Origin: Desulfobacterales bacterium
GTDB taxonomy: Bacteria; Desulfobacterota; Desulfobacteria; Desulfobacterales; UBA11574
Direction: 5' to 3'
DNA length: 17,191 bases
NCBI GenBank assembly: GCA_030145595.1
Contig: JAQYVG010000038.1
Span: forward strand, 1 to 17,191
In this document: piece by piece, positions 6,292 through 14,171 of the stretch
Layout of the letters: each line of letters opens with the position of its first letter
Numbering within the stretch: position 1 is the first letter of the stretch
Position numbers and translations under genes: made by a program
Notes under the pieces: generated by a model
What the model saw: only the letters and a program-made list of their open reading frames with translations
What the model was told of the DNA's origin: nothing
Databases searched by the model: none

Positions 6292-6759
6292 TTATAGTTC
6301 TTCTTCCTCCTCTTGGATAATAGAATAAATTTCATCGCTATTAGCGGCATCCATAAGTTTTTGCCTGAAAAATTCATTTTTAAGAATCCTGGAAATTTGA
6401 GCGAGCAGCTTTAAATGAAGACCGGTCGAATTTTCCGGTGTTACCAGAAGGAAAAAGATATGGGTCGGTTGTCCGTCCATAGATTCAAAGTCGACCCCTT
6501 TTCGGCTTAAGCCGAACCCTAAGACCAGAGAGGCGAGATCCTTTAATTTGCCATGCGGAATTCCTACGCCTTCACCGATGCCGGTACTCCCCAGGCGTTC
6601 CCGTTCCATCAGCACTCTTACCAGACAATCCTGATTTAAACCGGCAATACTGGCTATGGGCATTACCAGCTCTTCAAGAACCCCTTGCTTGTCGACTGCT
6701 TTCAGGTCGGATATAATCGCTTCTTTATGCAAAACATCAAGAATTTTCATTTTGTTCAC
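6292..6759 (-). CDS. ptsN: PTS nitrogen-regulatory EIIA (PtsN)
   Basis: This 155-residue EIIA-Ntr-like protein has the phosphorylation-site motif GVGIPHGKL, with H69 in this numbering. The LVTPENSTGLHLKLLAQISR segment near the centre is typical. In the nitrogen PTS it is phosphorylated through NPr/HPr and regulates cell processes rather than moving sugar. Two starts are possible: GTG at 6759, only 3 bp after the hpf stop, and ATG at 6750, which gives the more usual MKILDVL opening. GTG has the better-spaced GGAT sequence, so the choice stays open. It ends in an acidic run of five Glu within the last six residues. It lies between hpf and rapZ. Confidence 0.93.
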   Translation of the reverse strand: MNKMKILDVLHKEAIISDLKAVDKQGVLEELVMPIASIAGLNQDCLVRVLMERERLGSTGIGEGVGIPHGKLKDLASLVLGFGLSRKGVDFESMDGQPTHIFFLLVTPENSTGLHLKLLAQISRILKNEFFRQKLMDAANSDEIYSIIQEEEEEL

Positions 6760-6762
6760 AAT

Positions 6763-7296
6763 TTATCCACTGGGCTGAATCAAACCGTAGTGACCATCCT
6801 TGCGACGATAAAGAACATTGACTCTATCGGTTCTGGCGTTTGTAAATACCAGAAAATTGTCGTTTACAAGGTCCATTTGCATTATTGCTTCTTCAACATC
6901 CATTGGTTTATATTCAATATTTCTAACCACTACCCGGTCGGCGGTCTCTTCATCCAGACCTTCGGTATCTTCATCAATAAAATCTTTTTGTCTGACTTTC
7001 GATCCGCTGCGGTGCTTCCTGATTTTTTGCTTGTTTTTCTTGATCTGGTTTTCAAGTTTGTCAAGAACCAGGTCGATGGCCGAATACATGTCGCCGGTTT
7101 CTTCTTTTCCATTTATATTGAGTCTGTCTCCGGTGATATTGATTTCAGCCAGGTGACGAAACTTTTCGACAGAAAGGACAACATTGGCTTCTGCGGGGTT
7201 ATAAAGGTATTTATCAAAGCGATTAAGTTTTTCTCCAACATATGCTTTTAAATGTTCAGAAGGATCCAGATTCTTAAAGGTTACTGATGTCTGCAT
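6763..7296 (-). CDS. hpf: Ribosome hibernation-promoting factor, long form
   Basis: This 177-residue protein has the HPF/YfiA domain at about 1-100, with a basic stretch KKNKQKIRKHRSGSKVR at its end. A short acidic linker follows. The C-terminal dimerisation domain, about 118-175, includes VVVRNIEYKPMDVEEAIMQM and FLVFTNARTDRVNVLYRRKDG. Long HPF joins two 70S ribosomes into inactive 100S dimers in slow growth. The domain layout, not just length, supports the long form. The start is ATG at 7296 with AGGAGG overlapping the rpoN stop codon. The rpoN-hpf-ptsN-rapZ order is the standard proteobacterial one. Confidence 0.96.
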   Translation of the reverse strand: MQTSVTFKNLDPSEHLKAYVGEKLNRFDKYLYNPAEANVVLSVEKFRHLAEINITGDRLNINGKEETGDMYSAIDLVLDKLENQIKKNKQKIRKHRSGSKVRQKDFIDEDTEGLDEETADRVVVRNIEYKPMDVEEAIMQMDLVNDNFLVFTNARTDRVNVLYRRKDGHYGLIQPSG

Positions 7297-7309
7297 AGCC
7301 TTGGGCCTC

Positions 7310-8743
7310 CTATATTTGTTTACGTTTATTTGATGGCAATACTTTCATGATGTCACGATATTTAGCTACGGTTCTGCGTGCGATATTGATGTTTAACTTC
7401 TTTAAGAGCAGCGAGATTTTATCGTCGCTGAATGGTTTTCTGGGGTTTTCGTTTTCAATGATTTGTCTAATTTTTTCCTGAACACTCGCAGAGGCAATGT
7501 TATCGCCGTGGATACGTTTAATAGAGCTGTTAAAAAAATATTTCAATTCAAAAATTCCCTGTGGGGTATGCGCATATTTATTGGTTGTCACCCTGCTGAT
7601 GGTAGACTCATGCATGCCGATGTCTTCGGCAACATCTCTTAAGACCATGGGCTTTAAGTGCGCAATTCCGTTTTCAAAAAAATTCCTCTGGAACTTCAGC
7701 ATGCTTTCCATAACCCTGTAAATAGTCTTTTGGCGTTGATGGATGCTCCTGATCAACCAGGTTGCAGAGCGCATCTTCTCCTGCACGTAATCCTTGGCAT
7801 GCTCAGGAATGTTTTTGCCGTGTTTTATAGCGTTTCTATAAAAGGAGTTGACACGGAGTTTTGGCATGCCGTCGTCATTGAGCACGATGATGAATTCATT
7901 CTCAAATTTATAAACAAAAATATCAGGCGTGATATATTGGGGCTGGTAGTCGGAGAATTGCCGCCCAGGCCTGGGCTCCAGGCCTTTAATGACGTTTACC
8001 GCTACAATCACATCTTCCATAGTTGCCTTTAGAGCTTTGGTTATGGCCTTATAATTCTTATTCTCAAGATGATTAAGATGGTTATTAATAATTGTAGTTA
8101 CAATGGTATTGTCGAGATTAAAATGCCGGGCCTGAATCAGCAGGCATTCACCCAGATCCCTTGCACAAACGCCGATAGGGTTAAAGGTTTGCATTTTCGA
8201 TAAAACCTGCTGGGTGTTTTCAAAGGAAGTGTCGCTCATAGCGGCAAGTTCTTCAACGGAAACATCCAGATAGCCGTCTTTATCAAGATTGCCTGCAATA
8301 AGGTCGCCGACCTTTTCTTCTTCCTCATTCGGGGATGTCATCAGCAGCTGCCAAAGAAGGTGCTCAAACAAAGATTCCTTGCGTGACATAAAAGATTCAA
8401 AACTAGGGGTTTCTTTCTTTTCGGATTCGAAATGAATTCTACCGGACGAGCTGTATTCATCAAGGTAATTGTTCCAGTCAATATCATCACGAATTTTCTC
8501 TTCAATGGTGACTTCGCTGGTGGTGGGTGTGTCCGCAGGTTCAATTTCAGATATTTCTTTGGGCTGGCCATCTTCAGCTTCCGGGCCGTCCTCTTCAAGC
8601 GCAGGATTTTCCTCAATCTCCTGGCGGATCGTATCCAATAATTCCAGCCTGGAGAGTTGCAGCAGCTTGATCGCCATCTGAAGCTGGGGTGTCATGATAA
8701 GCTGCTGGGATAATTTTAACTGTTGTCGCAGTTCCAGTGCCAT
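7310..8743 (-). CDS. rpoN: RNA polymerase sigma-54 factor
   Basis: The 477-residue protein shows the three sigma-54 regions. Region I at about 1-50 is Gln/Leu-rich (LRQQLKLSQQLIMTPQLQMAIKLLQL) and binds activator and core polymerase. An acidic region II covers about 50-115. Region III contains the DNA-binding helix-turn-helix (MHESTISRVTTNKYAHTPQGIFEL) and the RpoN box ARRTVAKYR at about 455-463, which contacts the -24 element. All key motifs are intact and the length is normal. The start ATG at 8743 is 1 bp from the lptB stop with no strong ribosome binding site, so translation is probably coupled to lptB. Confidence 0.97.
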   Translation of the reverse strand: MALELRQQLKLSQQLIMTPQLQMAIKLLQLSRLELLDTIRQEIEENPALEEDGPEAEDGQPKEISEIEPADTPTTSEVTIEEKIRDDIDWNNYLDEYSSSGRIHFESEKKETPSFESFMSRKESLFEHLLWQLLMTSPNEEEEKVGDLIAGNLDKDGYLDVSVEELAAMSDTSFENTQQVLSKMQTFNPIGVCARDLGECLLIQARHFNLDNTIVTTIINNHLNHLENKNYKAITKALKATMEDVIVAVNVIKGLEPRPGRQFSDYQPQYITPDIFVYKFENEFIIVLNDDGMPKLRVNSFYRNAIKHGKNIPEHAKDYVQEKMRSATWLIRSIHQRQKTIYRVMESMLKFQRNFFENGIAHLKPMVLRDVAEDIGMHESTISRVTTNKYAHTPQGIFELKYFFNSSIKRIHGDNIASASVQEKIRQIIENENPRKPFSDDKISLLLKKLNINIARRTVAKYRDIMKVLPSNKRKQI

Positions 8744-8744
8744 T

Positions 8745-9467
8745 TTATAGTCTGAACTCGTCTCCTAAGTATATCCGGCGGGCGGTTTCGCTTGAAGCTA
8801 TTTTTTCAGGAGGGCCGGATTCGATAACCTCACCACCATTTAGTATATATGCTTTATCACAAACTTCAAGCGTTTCTCTTACATTATGGTCAGATATAAG
8901 AACACCTATACCTCGTTTTTTCAAATGTAGGATAATATTTTTGATGTCGATGACTGCCAAAGGATCGATTCCTGCAAAAGGCTCGTCAAGAAGTATAAAA
9001 GACGGATTCGTGGCCAGGGCACGAGAAATTTCAAGACGCCGTCTTTCACCGCCTGAAAGCAAATTGGCTTTTTGGCCGGCAAGGTGTTTTATACCCAGTT
9101 CATCAAGAAGCATATTAGCACGATCCTCCCGGCTCGATTTGTCGAGTGGCAGGATTTCAAGAATTGCCATTATGTTTTGTTTTACAGTAAGTTTTCGAAA
9201 TATCGACGTTTCCTGGGGCAGATACCCGATGCCCTTACGCGCCCTCACGTACATGGGGCAAGTCGTAATATCTTCATTGCCGAGAGAGACTTGCCCCTCA
9301 TCTGGTTTTATCATTCCGATGGTCATATAAAATGTAGTGGTTTTACCTGCGCCATTGGGACCCAGCAGACCGACAACACTGCTGTTTTCAATACTCAGGC
9401 TTACCGAATTTACAACCCGTTTTCCATCATAGCTTTTTACCAGGTTATCAAGTCTCAATGATGTCAT
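8745..9467 (-). CDS. lptB: LptB, ATPase of the LPS export ABC transporter
   Basis: This 240-residue cytosolic ABC ATPase powers lipopolysaccharide extraction from the inner membrane with LptF, LptG and LptC. Walker A is GPNGAGKT (36-43). The Q-loop lies in YLPQETSIF. The signature is LSGGE (137-141). Walker B is FILLDEP with catalytic E162, and the H-loop lies in ISDHNVRETL. The C-terminal YLGDEFRL end is characteristic of LptB. LptF and LptG genes are not in the window. The start is ATG at 9467, about 20 bp after the lptA stop. Confidence 0.97.
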   Translation of the reverse strand: MTSLRLDNLVKSYDGKRVVNSVSLSIENSSVVGLLGPNGAGKTTTFYMTIGMIKPDEGQVSLGNEDITTCPMYVRARKGIGYLPQETSIFRKLTVKQNIMAILEILPLDKSSREDRANMLLDELGIKHLAGQKANLLSGGERRRLEISRALATNPSFILLDEPFAGIDPLAVIDIKNIILHLKKRGIGVLISDHNVRETLEVCDKAYILNGGEVIESGPPEKIASSETARRIYLGDEFRL

Positions 9468-9488
9468 ATTTTTATATCCGGCTCCGGT

Positions 9489-10067
9489 TCACTTCAAACC
9501 CTTCCCACCGGAAAAAAAGACGGCATTCACACGTTTTTCGCCGCCGCTTTCAACATTAATACGTCCATTTGCCCTGTGGATTGTTATTTTTTCACCAGCA
9601 ACAGAATCGCTTCCACTGACGATTTTGGAATTGGGCCCCGACAAGACTAGCACTCGAGTTTCAGTAATGTACACGGCTTGTTCGGCAACTGCAACCTTAT
9701 TGTCGAAATGCATGGTGACATTGCCGATGGCCACTATTTTGGCTATCGATTCTTGATCCGCAATCAGATTGTCATTGCTTTGGGGAGTCTTTTGGAAAAA
9801 AATTTTAAGTCGGTCGGCCGTAATGACATCCGTTCCCTGAGTTGCCTTGACATTTCCAATAAATTCAGCATATTTAGCATCATTACCGGTAACCAGGCTG
9901 TCAGATGTAATATGTATTTTTTTGCCGGCATCATTAGGGCCCGGATCAGTTGGCGGATCATCGGCAAATGCAAAGACGGTCATTAAAACAGTTGTGATTA
10001 GAAAAACGGCTTTCGAGGCCGAAAAAAACCGATAAATGCTCGTATTACAACATAATATTTTCAACAA
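9489..10067 (-). CDS. lptA: LptA, periplasmic LPS transport bridge protein
   Basis: The 192-residue protein starts with a signal peptide: a positive and hydrophobic stretch to about residue 35, with a likely cleavage after AFA before DDPPTDPG. The mature part is an OstA/LptA-type beta-jellyroll, seen as DSLVTGNDAKYAEFIGNVKATQGTD and repeated ...IGNV... strands. LptA monomers form the bridge that carries LPS across the periplasm. The start appears to be TTG (10067 or 10064), because GGGAG lies about 7 nt upstream of the first TTG and no ATG fits. It overlaps the end of lptC by 23 bp, so translation is probably coupled. Confidence 0.9.
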   Translation of the reverse strand: MLKILCCNTSIYRFFSASKAVFLITTVLMTVFAFADDPPTDPGPNDAGKKIHITSDSLVTGNDAKYAEFIGNVKATQGTDVITADRLKIFFQKTPQSNDNLIADQESIAKIVAIGNVTMHFDNKVAVAEQAVYITETRVLVLSGPNSKIVSGSDSVAGEKITIHRANGRINVESGGEKRVNAVFFSGGKGLK

Positions 10068-10620
10068 AGACTCCCTTTATATGTCCTTTAAACACAGTTG
10101 CGTTAAGATTTAGATCATGAGTCATGGAGTCAGCCGTAAGTTGCGAGGACGCGCTGACTATTTTTACCGGAACCTTGGAAAAAAGTAGACGCTTACTGTG
10201 CTTATAATTTAAATTTTCGGTTCTTAACCGGTAATTTTCATTTTTTACCACAACATTACCGGAAACTTCAATGTCCTTTGAATCTGTACTCAGGATACCA
10301 TGATTTGCCGTAAGGTAAAGCTTAGTGTTGTCTTTTAAAAAAAACGTTACCGCAGGGTCCTGGAAAACGGCCTGATTTTGGGCGCTGATAACTCGAACCG
10401 TGCGGGCATCTATCATCCATTCCTTTATTCCGTCACGGGTTGCGGTGTGATGAAATTTTTCCATAGCGATATTAGCTTTTGTTGCTGCGGCCGCGATCAG
10501 GTCGACTTCTTGGTTTGAAATGTGGCGGTATCCAATAAACACCGCCGCGATAATACCCAATGTTATCGCAATAATCGCAACCAGAAAGAGTTTTAGTTTT
10601 TTGTTTTTTAAAAACAGCAT
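10045..10620 (-). CDS. lptC: LptC, LPS export system membrane protein
   Basis: The 191-residue bitopic protein has a single N-terminal transmembrane helix at about residues 11-29 (FLVAIIAITLGIIAAVF) and a periplasmic LptC/YrbK-like beta domain. Recognisable segments are WMIDARTVRV, LTANHGILSTDSKDIEVSGNV and DSMTHDLNLNATVFKGHIKG. It joins the LptBFG transporter to LptA. The start is ATG at 10620, which directly abuts a palindromic element. The upstream in-frame stop lies inside that element, so no longer start is possible, and the ribosome binding site (weak ACGAG) is now supplied by the element. It was probably once translationally coupled to kdsC. Confidence 0.92.
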   Translation of the reverse strand: MLFLKNKKLKLFLVAIIAITLGIIAAVFIGYRHISNQEVDLIAAAATKANIAMEKFHHTATRDGIKEWMIDARTVRVISAQNQAVFQDPAVTFFLKDNTKLYLTANHGILSTDSKDIEVSGNVVVKNENYRLRTENLNYKHSKRLLFSKVPVKIVSASSQLTADSMTHDLNLNATVFKGHIKGVFVENIML

Positions 10621-10621
10621 T

Positions 10622-10780
10622 GATGATCTCGTAAAGAGTCACGAATTCAACTATAGATGGCTAAGTAAAAAGGTTCATATACAAGGCGTAGTATTTTTCA
10701 GGCGCGAGGCCATACATTTAGTATGCCGAGTGTCTGAAAAAATACTACAACGCAGTAGATGGGACTTTTTACGACGCCAT
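10622..10780. mobile_element. 159-bp palindromic MITE-like element at the kdsC/lptC junction
   Basis: The element is flanked by a perfect 7-bp direct repeat, CAGCATT, at 10615-10621 and 10781-10787. Imperfect terminal inverted repeats are visible: 14 of 18 positions match between the left end (ATGATCTCGTAAAGAGTC) and the inverted right end. Inside, GTAAAAAG (10665-10672) pairs with CTTTTTAC (10765-10772). GTAGTATTTTTCAG pairs with CTGAAAAAATACTAC apart from one extra A. A central CATAC/GTATG hairpin tops the structure. It encodes no protein, so it would depend on a transposase elsewhere. Similar palindromes are, from memory, repeated in Desulfobacterales genomes. Confidence 0.75.
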
Positions 10781-10785
10781 CAGCA

Positions 10786-11301
10786 TTACAAGAAGCGTTC
10801 CAGAATATTTTCCCACAGTCCTTGAGCTTTCAAAACGGTTTCACTGACTTCTCTTACTGCTCCACAGCCGCCTTTTGCCAATGTAACCATATCAGCGTTT
10901 TCAAGGACCGTTGCATGCGCATCTGCTACGGCAATGGCGAGCCCGACCTTTTTCATCAAAGGAATGTCCGGAAGGTCATCGCCGATAAATGCGACTTCTT
11001 CAGCCGATACTTCGGTGCGGTTCAATATCAGGTCCAATATGGAAGCTTTATCCTTTAACCCGTCGAATATATGAACGATACCAAGATCCCGGCAGCGGTG
11101 ATGCAGAGCTTCTGAATGTCTGCCGGTGGCAATACATACGTTCACTCCGGCTTCCATCAGCAATTTAATACCAAGGCCGTCTCGTACGCCAAAAACCTTG
11201 GTTTCTTCGCCTTTGTCGTTGTAGATAACGCTGCCGTCTGTGAGGACACCGTCTACGTCAAGAATTAGTAGTTTTAAGCCTTTTAGTTTGCTGTCGGTCA
11301 T
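10786..11301 (-). CDS. kdsC: 3-deoxy-D-manno-octulosonate-8-phosphate phosphatase (KdsC)
   Basis: This 171-residue HAD-family phosphatase removes phosphate from Kdo-8-phosphate to give Kdo for LPS core synthesis. Motif I is DVDGVLTDG, with catalytic D15 and D17. Motif II lies in CIATGR. The motif III and IV region ends in FIGDDLPD. It is a cap-less C1-type HAD and works as a tetramer in known members. The start chosen is ATG at 11301, which has AGGTGG upstream and gives the normal length. A longer frame from TTG at 11376 adds 25 poorly conserved residues. The 97-bp gap to kdsA holds two copies of CCCTTTCAAT(T/C)GA 40 bp apart. The stop codon overlaps the right target duplication of the inserted element. 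Confidence 0.94.
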   Translation of the reverse strand: MTDSKLKGLKLLILDVDGVLTDGSVIYNDKGEETKVFGVRDGLGIKLLMEAGVNVCIATGRHSEALHHRCRDLGIVHIFDGLKDKASILDLILNRTEVSAEEVAFIGDDLPDIPLMKKVGLAIAVADAHATVLENADMVTLAKGGCGAVREVSETVLKAQGLWENILERFL

Positions 11302-11398
11302 TAATTTTCCACCTAACCTGGATAAGTCCCTTTCAATTGATGATTGACGATTTGTGGTATCGCTTCGCCCTTTCAATCGAAAATATTAAATCATTTAC

Positions 11399-12220
11399 TC
11401 ACTCCGCAATAGCCTTTCTAATGGCTTTAAGCCGTGAAAACAAATCATAAAGGGTATCCAGTTTTAGTGAGTTGGGGCCGTCACAGAGGGCTTTATCCGG
11501 AGTTGGATGTACCTCCAAGAATATTCCGTCGGCACCGGCAGCAACTGCAGCGCCGGCCAGAATTGGCGCAAACTCCCGTTGTCCGCCTGAACTCGTACCC
11601 GCACCGCCGGGAAGCTGTATGCTGTGGGTTGCATCAAATATTACCGGCCAGCCGGTATCCTGTATGATCTTTATACTGCGAAAATCTGCCACCAGATTAT
11701 TGTAACCGAACATTGTGCCCCGTTCGGTAATCAAGATCTGGCTATTACCTGTTGAAGTTACTTTTTCCAAGATATTCGTGATATCCCACGGAGCCAGAAA
11801 CTGCGCTTTCTTGATATTCAGCGGCTTGCCCGTGCGGGCAACTTCTAAAATAAAATCAGTCTGTCTGCATAAAAAAGCAGGAATCTGGATTATATCCAGA
11901 ACCTGGGCTGCGGCAGCAATTTCTACGATCCGGTGAACATCTGAAATGATCGGAAGGTCAAGCTCAACCTTAATACGTTTCAGTATCTCGAGACCATCTT
12001 TAATTCCAGGACCTCTAAAGGAATTTATGGATGTGCGGTTGGCCTTGTCATAAGAAGCCTTAAATATAAACGGAATATCCAGCTTATGGGTAAGCTCTTT
12101 AAGATATGAAGCAATCGTGAATGTAGTTTCATAATCTTCTATTACACAGGGACCCGCAATCAGAACCAGTGGTTGCCCCTGTCCTATGGCGATATTTTCG
12201 GTATTGACGATTTTGTTCAT
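11399..12220 (-). CDS. kdsA: 2-dehydro-3-deoxyphosphooctonate aldolase (Kdo-8-phosphate synthase)
   Basis: This 273-residue cytosolic enzyme condenses phosphoenolpyruvate with arabinose 5-phosphate to make Kdo-8-phosphate. Family motifs are KASYDKANRTSINSFRGPG, DATHSIQLPGG and GGQREF. C25 in IAGPC, plus His in DATHS, Glu in LEVHP and Asp in CDGPNS, fit the four ligands of the metal-dependent class (as in Aquifex). E. coli-type enzymes have Asn at the Cys position. Metal dependence is thus inferred from motif. The start is ATG at 12220 with GAGGT upstream. A TTG at 12235 would add five residues. It is the first gene of the long minus-strand array. Confidence 0.96.
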   Translation of the reverse strand: MNKIVNTENIAIGQGQPLVLIAGPCVIEDYETTFTIASYLKELTHKLDIPFIFKASYDKANRTSINSFRGPGIKDGLEILKRIKVELDLPIISDVHRIVEIAAAAQVLDIIQIPAFLCRQTDFILEVARTGKPLNIKKAQFLAPWDITNILEKVTSTGNSQILITERGTMFGYNNLVADFRSIKIIQDTGWPVIFDATHSIQLPGGAGTSSGGQREFAPILAGAAVAAGADGIFLEVHPTPDKALCDGPNSLKLDTLYDLFSRLKAIRKAIAE

Positions 12221-12273
12221 ATATATACCTCGCAACCCAGTCTTAGTACACGTATTCTTAAATACGGTATCGT

Positions 12274-12279
12274 ATTATA
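12274..12279 (-). promoter_or_regulatory. Possible -10 element for kdsA
   Basis: A perfect TATAAT on the minus strand lies 54 bp upstream of the kdsA ATG. I find no good -35 hexamer at 16-18 bp, so an extra factor or a weak promoter is possible. A small inverted repeat CGTATT-ctta-AATACG (12251-12266) lies between it and the gene. Confidence 0.35.
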
Positions 12280-12295
12280 ATTGGATAATTTATAA

Positions 12296-12563
12296 TCACC
12301 GCTGAGACGCAGAGTTCGCAAAGAATTTGTTTTTTTTGCTTTCCGCTGAGCCCCGCTAATTACAGCGGGATAAAAGGGCGGAAAGCAAAAACATGTATCC
12401 CTGAAAAACATGTATCCCTGTAGGATAAAGAAATAACCATTCGTATTTCAATACAATATTACCTTTATATAGTTTGAGCTATTTTCTTTTGCCGTCCCCT
12501 CAACGGCAAAAGAAATAATATTTCACTCTGCGGCCTTTGCGTCTCAAGCGAAGCGGGCGGTGA
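12296..12563. repeat. Composite palindromic repeat in the kdsA/M23 divergent region
   Basis: The ends are inverted: TCACCGC at 12296 and GCGGTGA ending at 12563, followed inward by related GAGACGCA and GCAAAG blocks. Inside are two strong hairpins. The first pairs TTTTTGCTTTCCGC (12333-12346) with its complement at 12378-12391, with an inner CCCGCT/AGCGGG stem. The second pairs TTTCTTTTGCCGT (12483-12495) with ACGGCAAAAGAAA (12503-12515). ACATGTATCCCTG is directly repeated at 12391-12403 and 12408-12420. No protein is encoded. It looks like a MITE-type repeat, possibly two nested ones. No target duplication is clear. Confidence 0.6.
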
Positions 12564-12684
12564 AACAATATAAAAAAATACGTAATCGAACTTACGAATT
12601 AGAGCACTAAGAGGGTGCATTCTAAAAAAAATATCTACCGCGCGCGCCAATAAAAGTCAAGAAACGAAAAACGAAAAACAGGCC

Positions 12685-12713
12685 TTGATTACCAACTTTT
12701 AAGCTGTTATTAA
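12685..12713 (+). promoter_or_regulatory. Possible sigma-70-type promoter for the M23 peptidase operon
   Basis: TTGATT (12685-12690) and TATTAA (12708-12713) are spaced by 17 bp, 60 bp upstream of the TTG start. Both hexamers match the consensus only partly. Nothing else in 12564-12773 stands out; it is AT-rich with no gene. Confidence 0.3.
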
Positions 12714-12773
12714 TTATGTTTCAGTTATCTTGGGAAATACACGCGCCGACGCGGCCAGAAGGATTGTAACTTA

Positions 12774-14171
12774 TTGAAAACTAAAAAGAAAAAAATTACA
12801 TTATGGCTGATTGTGCTGGGGTGTTGTTGTGTCCTTTTGGCAGCCGGATGGTTATTGCTGAAGCGGTTGGAAGGTGAAAAACCGGCAATCATGCTCGAGC
12901 TTTCCTCTGGGCATTTAAATTTGTCTCAGACAATTTCAGTCACGGTGTCTGATGCAAACAGCGGTCTTCGCAGGATATGGATCGGACTTGTAAAAGACAA
13001 AAAGGAGGTTGTTTTATTAGATAAAAATTTTCCGGCCACAGGTTTTTCCGGCCACGGGAAGATCCACGAAGCGACTTTCAAGATCAAGATCGAGCCCAAG
13101 GAAATCGGCATAACCGACGGCAAAGCAATTTTGCGAATGGTTGTTCGCGATTTTTCCTGGCGCAAGTGGTGGCGCGGAAACCGTACATATATAGAAAAGG
13201 ATGTTACCATTGATACCAGGCCGCCCCAGATAGATCTTCTGACCAGGGTCCACAACCTGAGCCAGGGTGGGGCAGGGCTTGTTATCTTCAGGATATCAGA
13301 ACCTTGCACAGTGCAAGGAGTTTACGTCGGAGAAAATTTTTACCCGGGGCATGCGGGATATTTTAAGGATCAAAATATAATAATAGCGTTTTTTGCTCTC
13401 AATTATAAGCAAGGTCCCGCCACCGAGGTATTTGTTAAGGCAACAGATTATGCCGGTAACGACGGCAGAACCGGTTTTCCTCATTATTTTAAACGCAAAG
13501 CCTTTAAAAAGGACGTGATTAAGATTTCCGACAGGTTTTTGAATTGGAAGATGCCGGAATTTGACGTTAAAACGCCTTTGGACTCCAAAACACCCATGGT
13601 CGATAAATTCCTTAAAGTCAACCGCGATATCCGTATGGCCAACTATAGTCAACTCACACGGCTTTTAGTTAAGACCGATAACATCATCTACTGGGACGGT
13701 CCTTTTGGAAGGCTTCCGAAGTCAGCGCGAAGAGCGGGCTTTGCCGATCACCGCAAATATAAATATAAAGGTCCTGTTATCGACAAGCAGGTTCATTTGG
13801 GCATTGATCTGGCCTCTTTGGTCCATTCACCGGTACCGGCATCCAACAAGGGAAAAGTTGTGTTTGCAGGTTCCATGGGAATTTACGGAAGAACAGTCGT
13901 CCTTGACCATGGTTTTGGGCTGTTCAGCATGTATGCGCATCTGAGCGCTGTTAACGTCTCAGAGGGGCAAATCGTAGCAAAAGGTAAGATTATAGGCCGT
14001 ACCGGAAGTACGGGCATGGCCGGCGGTGATCACCTCCATTTTGCTATGCTGGTTCATGATACGTTTGTAAATCCCGTTGAGTGGTGGGATGCAACCTGGA
14101 TAAAGAATAATATCACAGCCAAAATAGAAGGTGTAAGTGACTTGAGACGCAAAGGGAGTAACCACAAATGA
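12774..14171 (+). CDS. Membrane-anchored M23-family metallopeptidase
   Basis: The 465-residue protein has a cytosolic Lys-rich start, a transmembrane anchor at about 8-29, a periplasmic beta-rich region (about 38-230) that looks Ig-like, and a C-terminal LytM/M23 domain at about 335-440. Zinc and catalytic residues are intact: H341 and D345 (HLGID), H389 (YAHLS), and H420/H422 (DHLHF). The glycine-rich GRTGSTG precedes the last motif. M23 enzymes cut peptidoglycan cross-bridges, so this is probably a wall hydrolase rather than an inactive regulator. The start is TTG at 12774 with AAGGA 10 nt upstream. It overlaps the next gene by 4 bp (ATGA), which suggests coupling with a gene of unrelated function. 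Confidence 0.9.
   Translation: MKTKKKKITLWLIVLGCCCVLLAAGWLLLKRLEGEKPAIMLELSSGHLNLSQTISVTVSDANSGLRRIWIGLVKDKKEVVLLDKNFPATGFSGHGKIHEATFKIKIEPKEIGITDGKAILRMVVRDFSWRKWWRGNRTYIEKDVTIDTRPPQIDLLTRVHNLSQGGAGLVIFRISEPCTVQGVYVGENFYPGHAGYFKDQNIIIAFFALNYKQGPATEVFVKATDYAGNDGRTGFPHYFKRKAFKKDVIKISDRFLNWKMPEFDVKTPLDSKTPMVDKFLKVNRDIRMANYSQLTRLLVKTDNIIYWDGPFGRLPKSARRAGFADHRKYKYKGPVIDKQVHLGIDLASLVHSPVPASNKGKVVFAGSMGIYGRTVVLDHGFGLFSMYAHLSAVNVSEGQIVAKGKIIGRTGSTGMAGGDHLHFAMLVHDTFVNPVEWWDATWIKNNITAKIEGVSDLRRKGSNHK

Noticed and set aside
11302..11376. Longer kdsC with 25 extra N-terminal residues
   Set aside because: It needs a TTG start, and the extra part is not KdsC-like. ATG at 11301 has a good AGGTGG site and gives normal length.
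12217..12650. Minus-strand open frames of 61-64 codons in the kdsA/M23 intergenic region
   Set aside because: They run through hairpin arms and repeat ends and lack ribosome binding sites or family-like sequence.
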